A DNA stretch of 64,000 nt from Owenia fusiformis (taxonomy: Eukaryota; Annelida; Polychaeta; Sabellida; Oweniidae): assembly GCA_903813345.2 (NCBI GenBank), contig CAIIXF020000009.1:32772740-32836739 (forward strand), written 5' to 3'. Position numbers and translations under genes: made by a program. The notes beneath the pieces are model-generated. The model saw nothing but the letters and a program-made list of their open reading frames with translations. It did not search any database and was not told the DNA's origin. Position 1 is the stretch's first letter; each line of letters opens with the position of its first letter. Below are positions 61,108 to 64,000 of this stretch, in pieces.

Positions 61108-63407
61108 ATGACGATGAAACATGTTTTGCTTGAAAACTTAAACCTGATTGATGAATGTAACATTCAGTTCAAGTTCACCGAGCAACATACTTTTAAAATG
61201 GGATTTAGTGCTTTTTTAATACGGAAACAAAGAGATCCCAAGGATCATGATCAGGAAGGTAAAATTTCTCAATAATTTAGATTTCTGTTTAAGTAAGCAT
61301 TTTGTAGATTTACGACATACTTAACCTTGTACAGAATCATTTGTTAACCAGGTAGCGTTTTAAACTTCGCCTTTAACCTTAAATAAATTCTCATTAGCAT
61401 TTTAGCAAATAAAAGTAATTGACTTTTATGAACACACATTACTTACAAATGAAATAAAAAATTGAAAACTAGCTGCGATTACACACGTGTAAGTACAGTA
61501 TAAGTACAGTGTAAGGATAATGTTATTGTAATTTTCAATAATTTGCAATTTGGCAGCAGCTAGACTTGAGCTTTGAAAGAGGAAGTCATTGTAAAATACA
61601 TGTACTACTTTAGTAATTAACATTGAATCATCAATGATAAAACCATACAAATTATATTTGGGGACTATAAAATAATGATATCACCATTTTAGACATCGAT
61701 TCTAAAAGAAAACGAAATAAATTTCAGGAAGTTTTAATCAGAAAATCTAATGTAACAGAAGCAGCGGATATGTAATATCAATCCAGAGGTTGGAAACCAT
61801 ACTTTACCAGTTGAGGTATAAGGGACATTTTAGGACAGGGGGGGGGGGCTTCTGGACAAACCTTGTATACCAGATGGAAACCAGGGGCTTTGTTGAAATC
61901 TACTTCAATAGAGATTACGACTTTCACTTAAAAAGTGGCAGAGGTGGTCTGAATACTGTAGGAGACTTTTTAGACTTTGAATACAATGGCCAACATTTAA
62001 GTTTACGGTCACAGCACTCTCTTAATACAGCAACTGATATGTTCAATAGACTTCATTTTTTGTTTCAATGCAACAGAAAAATGAAGTCTTCGAAATATAA
62101 TCACTTCTATACAGTGTTAGAATGTCCAAGAAGGAATGTCCATTTTCATCTGATGTAAAAGGTTCTTCCAGGGCTCAAAAATAGTCATACTTGAATCATT
62201 TTTTGTCACTTCATCGAAAGGTGCTAAACTCTGCTGAGTGTTTTACTCCCATAATTCAAGAAACATATTTTTCTTTTTGTAGATACAATGGATGATCTTG
62301 CCATCATTCATGATGACTCAGGGACTGCCTGGGCGGAGTATATTAACAACCAAATTACACGGAAGTATAACATCCCTTTACAGATGAGGGTGGTCCATCT
62401 TGAAGGCTACCAGGCTTCACAACTCTCCAGTATTAAAAACACCAAATGCCAGTTAGTGCTACTGTTCGAGGGGACCATAGGTGTATATCAGAGCCATAAT
62501 TTGACATTTTTGAAAGAAATAGGTGACGAAAAATCACTTTGCTTACTCCTTTGTGGTTTTAACCCACTGACATTTTTAGAAAAACTCAGAGGAATGTTTA
62601 ACAACTATGATAATCTGATCAAGTTTACATTTATCGAGGATTGTGAAAATCCATTGTCAGTCCTTCAAGGGATGTTCAAACATATAATGACAACTGTTGA
62701 AAAGTGTAATGTGCCAAAAGTAAAGACTCCGCCTATAGTTTCAAGGAGGCCCCCAAAAGTTTCACTACCTGGGGCTATTGTTACAGCATTTGAAAAGTTG
62801 CATGTGCAAGCAGCTCAACCGCCTACACCTATTAAAACGCCAGAACCTGTCCCAACCACAAATGATGATGTCCCTAAAACAGTTGCTCCAAGTGTTCGAG
62901 AATGTTCGGTGAAAGCACAGGTCATTCCACACATCACAATGCTGGGGGTAAATATTTTTCTCATTTGGTTTCATTTGGTTAATTTTGATAATCATATCTA
63001 TAAAACAATAGAATGTCACATTTTTACTAGGCTAGAGACTTATATAGAGACGAGTATGCAAATGAATCCACCAGATATGGCAACTTTGGTCCATTACGGC
63101 AATTTGGTTATATATGTGATATACATACACTTCTATGCAGAACAGCCTTGCAGATTCTGGATACCGGCTTAAGAGGATGGGGCTACAAATAAATTCACTA
63201 TTTAGAATTAAATTACAGTTTATCACATTTATAGGTCATTATGTCCTAAAGTTAGTATTTCCTTTTTTCAGGAGCCACTTACCTTGATATTCAGCGAAGC
63301 ACCATCAAATTCCAGTGGCAATTTTGCCAAAATAGAAGGACTCGATCAACAAATTCCACTCCAGTCAGGGATAAATTCGCATACATTTTCTCTAACTTTA
63401 CCAAAAG
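61108..63407 (+). CDS. TIR/DBB adaptor of the BCAP-BANK1-Dof family, 5' part
   Basis: Cytoplasmic scaffold related to vertebrate PIK3AP1 (BCAP) and BANK1, which link immune receptors to PI3-kinase and other kinases. Three exons: 61108-61258, 62283-62947 and 63272-63407; the last ends at donor G|GTATGTT, so the gene continues beyond the window. Phases agree (1, 0, 1) and an in-frame stop (61093) precedes ATG 61108. A second possible start is ATG 62288. Residues about 52-170 match the divergent TIR domain: DDLAIIHDDSGTAWAEYI, NTKCQLVLLFEGTIG and SLCLLLCGF align with IIMIYEEDAEEWALYL, YKCKLLIL and VVTLLCGV of BANK1. A Pro-rich linker (RRPPKVSLPG, PPTPIKTPEPVP) leads into HITMLGEPLTLIFSEAPS, which resembles the start of the DBB domain. 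Ankyrin repeats and the Tyr-rich tail would lie outside. Assignment is from remembered family sequences. Confidence 0.7.
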
Positions 63408-63534
63408 GTATGTTCCAAAACATATTCATATTTCTTATGATTTTGAATTGACTACATAAGATTGTATGTATGTTGTGTTGAATGTACATTAAAGGAGACC
63501 ACAATGTCTCATCTAATGAACCTATTTATCATCA

Positions 63535-63870
63535 TTAAATCCTTCCATCCCAATATAAGCAAGGTCATCCTCTAAAACCTGGTCATTAAAGCCGTCCATC
63601 CCCCTCTAAGCAAGGCCACCCTACAAAACGTGATCATTAAAGCCTCCCATCCCCCTCTAAGCAAGGAACACCTGAACCCATTGAACTCATTGAACCCCTT
63701 ATCCCCCTATAAGCAAGGTCACCCTCTAAAACCAGATCATTATCGCCCTCCATCCCCTTCTAGGCAAGGTCACCCTCTTAAACCAGATCATTATCGCCCT
63801 CTATCCCCTTCTAGGCAAAGTCACCCTACAAGATCAGATCATTATTAAAGTCTGTCCCCTAAGCAAGGTC
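63535..63870. repeat. ~51-bp tandem repeat in the adaptor gene intron
   Basis: Units of CATCCCCCTCTAAGCAAGG followed by TCACCCTCTAAAACCAGATC, about six copies. The last copies have a 51-bp period, so one plus-strand frame reads a 17-residue repeat (SPSRQGHPLKPDHYRP). It follows the splice donor of exon 3 directly and no acceptor is evident, so I call it intronic. Confidence 0.75.
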
Positions 63871-64000
63871 ATTAGATCTGAACAAGGAAGTAAATAACAT
63901 AACAAACTTTATGAAACAATTTCTTATCTAAAAATATCCATGGTTTGGCAGTGTAACATTGAGATAGTGCCTAGGGTATATAAGATTACTCTGAAACCAG

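Noticed and set aside
61790..62158. 122-codon plus-strand frame between exons 1 and 2 of the adaptor gene
   Set aside because: No recognisable domain and no matching splice sites in phase; direct joining of 61258 to 62283 gives a clean frame. A short hairpin (GACTTCATTTT) lies within it.
63535..63870. Possible CRISPR-like array
   Set aside because: The units are contiguous imperfect tandem repeats without unique spacers, in an animal intron. The same applies to the arrays at 21620, 24383 and 54310.

Overview
This is AT-rich animal DNA with spliced genes, canonical GT-AG introns and many short inverted-repeat mobile elements. The genes are a SoxE factor, a delta-type phospholipase C, MBOAT7, RABL3, a Gal3ST-like sulfotransferase, a BCAP/BANK1-type adaptor and two somatomedin-B seven-transmembrane receptors. 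This set fits an invertebrate, most likely an invertebrate deuterostome (hemichordate, echinoderm or cephalochordate). The phylum is an inference from gene content only.

Layout. 1-2589: first two coding exons of a SoxE gene (minus strand), whose 3' part lies outside the window. 2590-7671: intergenic, full of repeats. 7672-11017: three large exons of a catalytic PLC-delta (minus); its first coding exon is uncertain. 11018-25527: gene-poor, with mariner-like, piggyBac-like and other inverted-repeat elements and several tandem arrays. 25528-33877: MBOAT7/LPIAT1 in seven exons (minus), with an intronless Gal3ST-like gene inside intron 2. 33878-33913: a 36-bp interval between the MBOAT7 and RABL3 start codons, carrying an ETS-type site. 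33914-56576: RABL3 in eight exons (plus), whose 15.4-kb intron 5 contains two intronless, closely related receptor genes. 56577-61107: intergenic, with a foldback element and a roughly 1-kb near-perfect palindrome. 61108-63407: first three exons of a TIR/DBB adaptor gene, which continues beyond the window.

The main architectural theme is nesting. MBOAT7 and RABL3 diverge from one tiny promoter, and each holds intronless same-strand membrane-protein genes in a long intron. The second theme is non-autonomous DNA transposons with readable target-site duplications: 9-bp (30305-31141, 43290-44159, 34389-34680 and a 47-bp hairpin at 3784-3830), TTAA (19579-20391, 37441-38219) and TA (13715-14525). 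Two of these insertions have an unfilled related site inside this same window.

Exon boundaries were read by eye from splice consensus, phase arithmetic and family alignment from memory. No database search was run.
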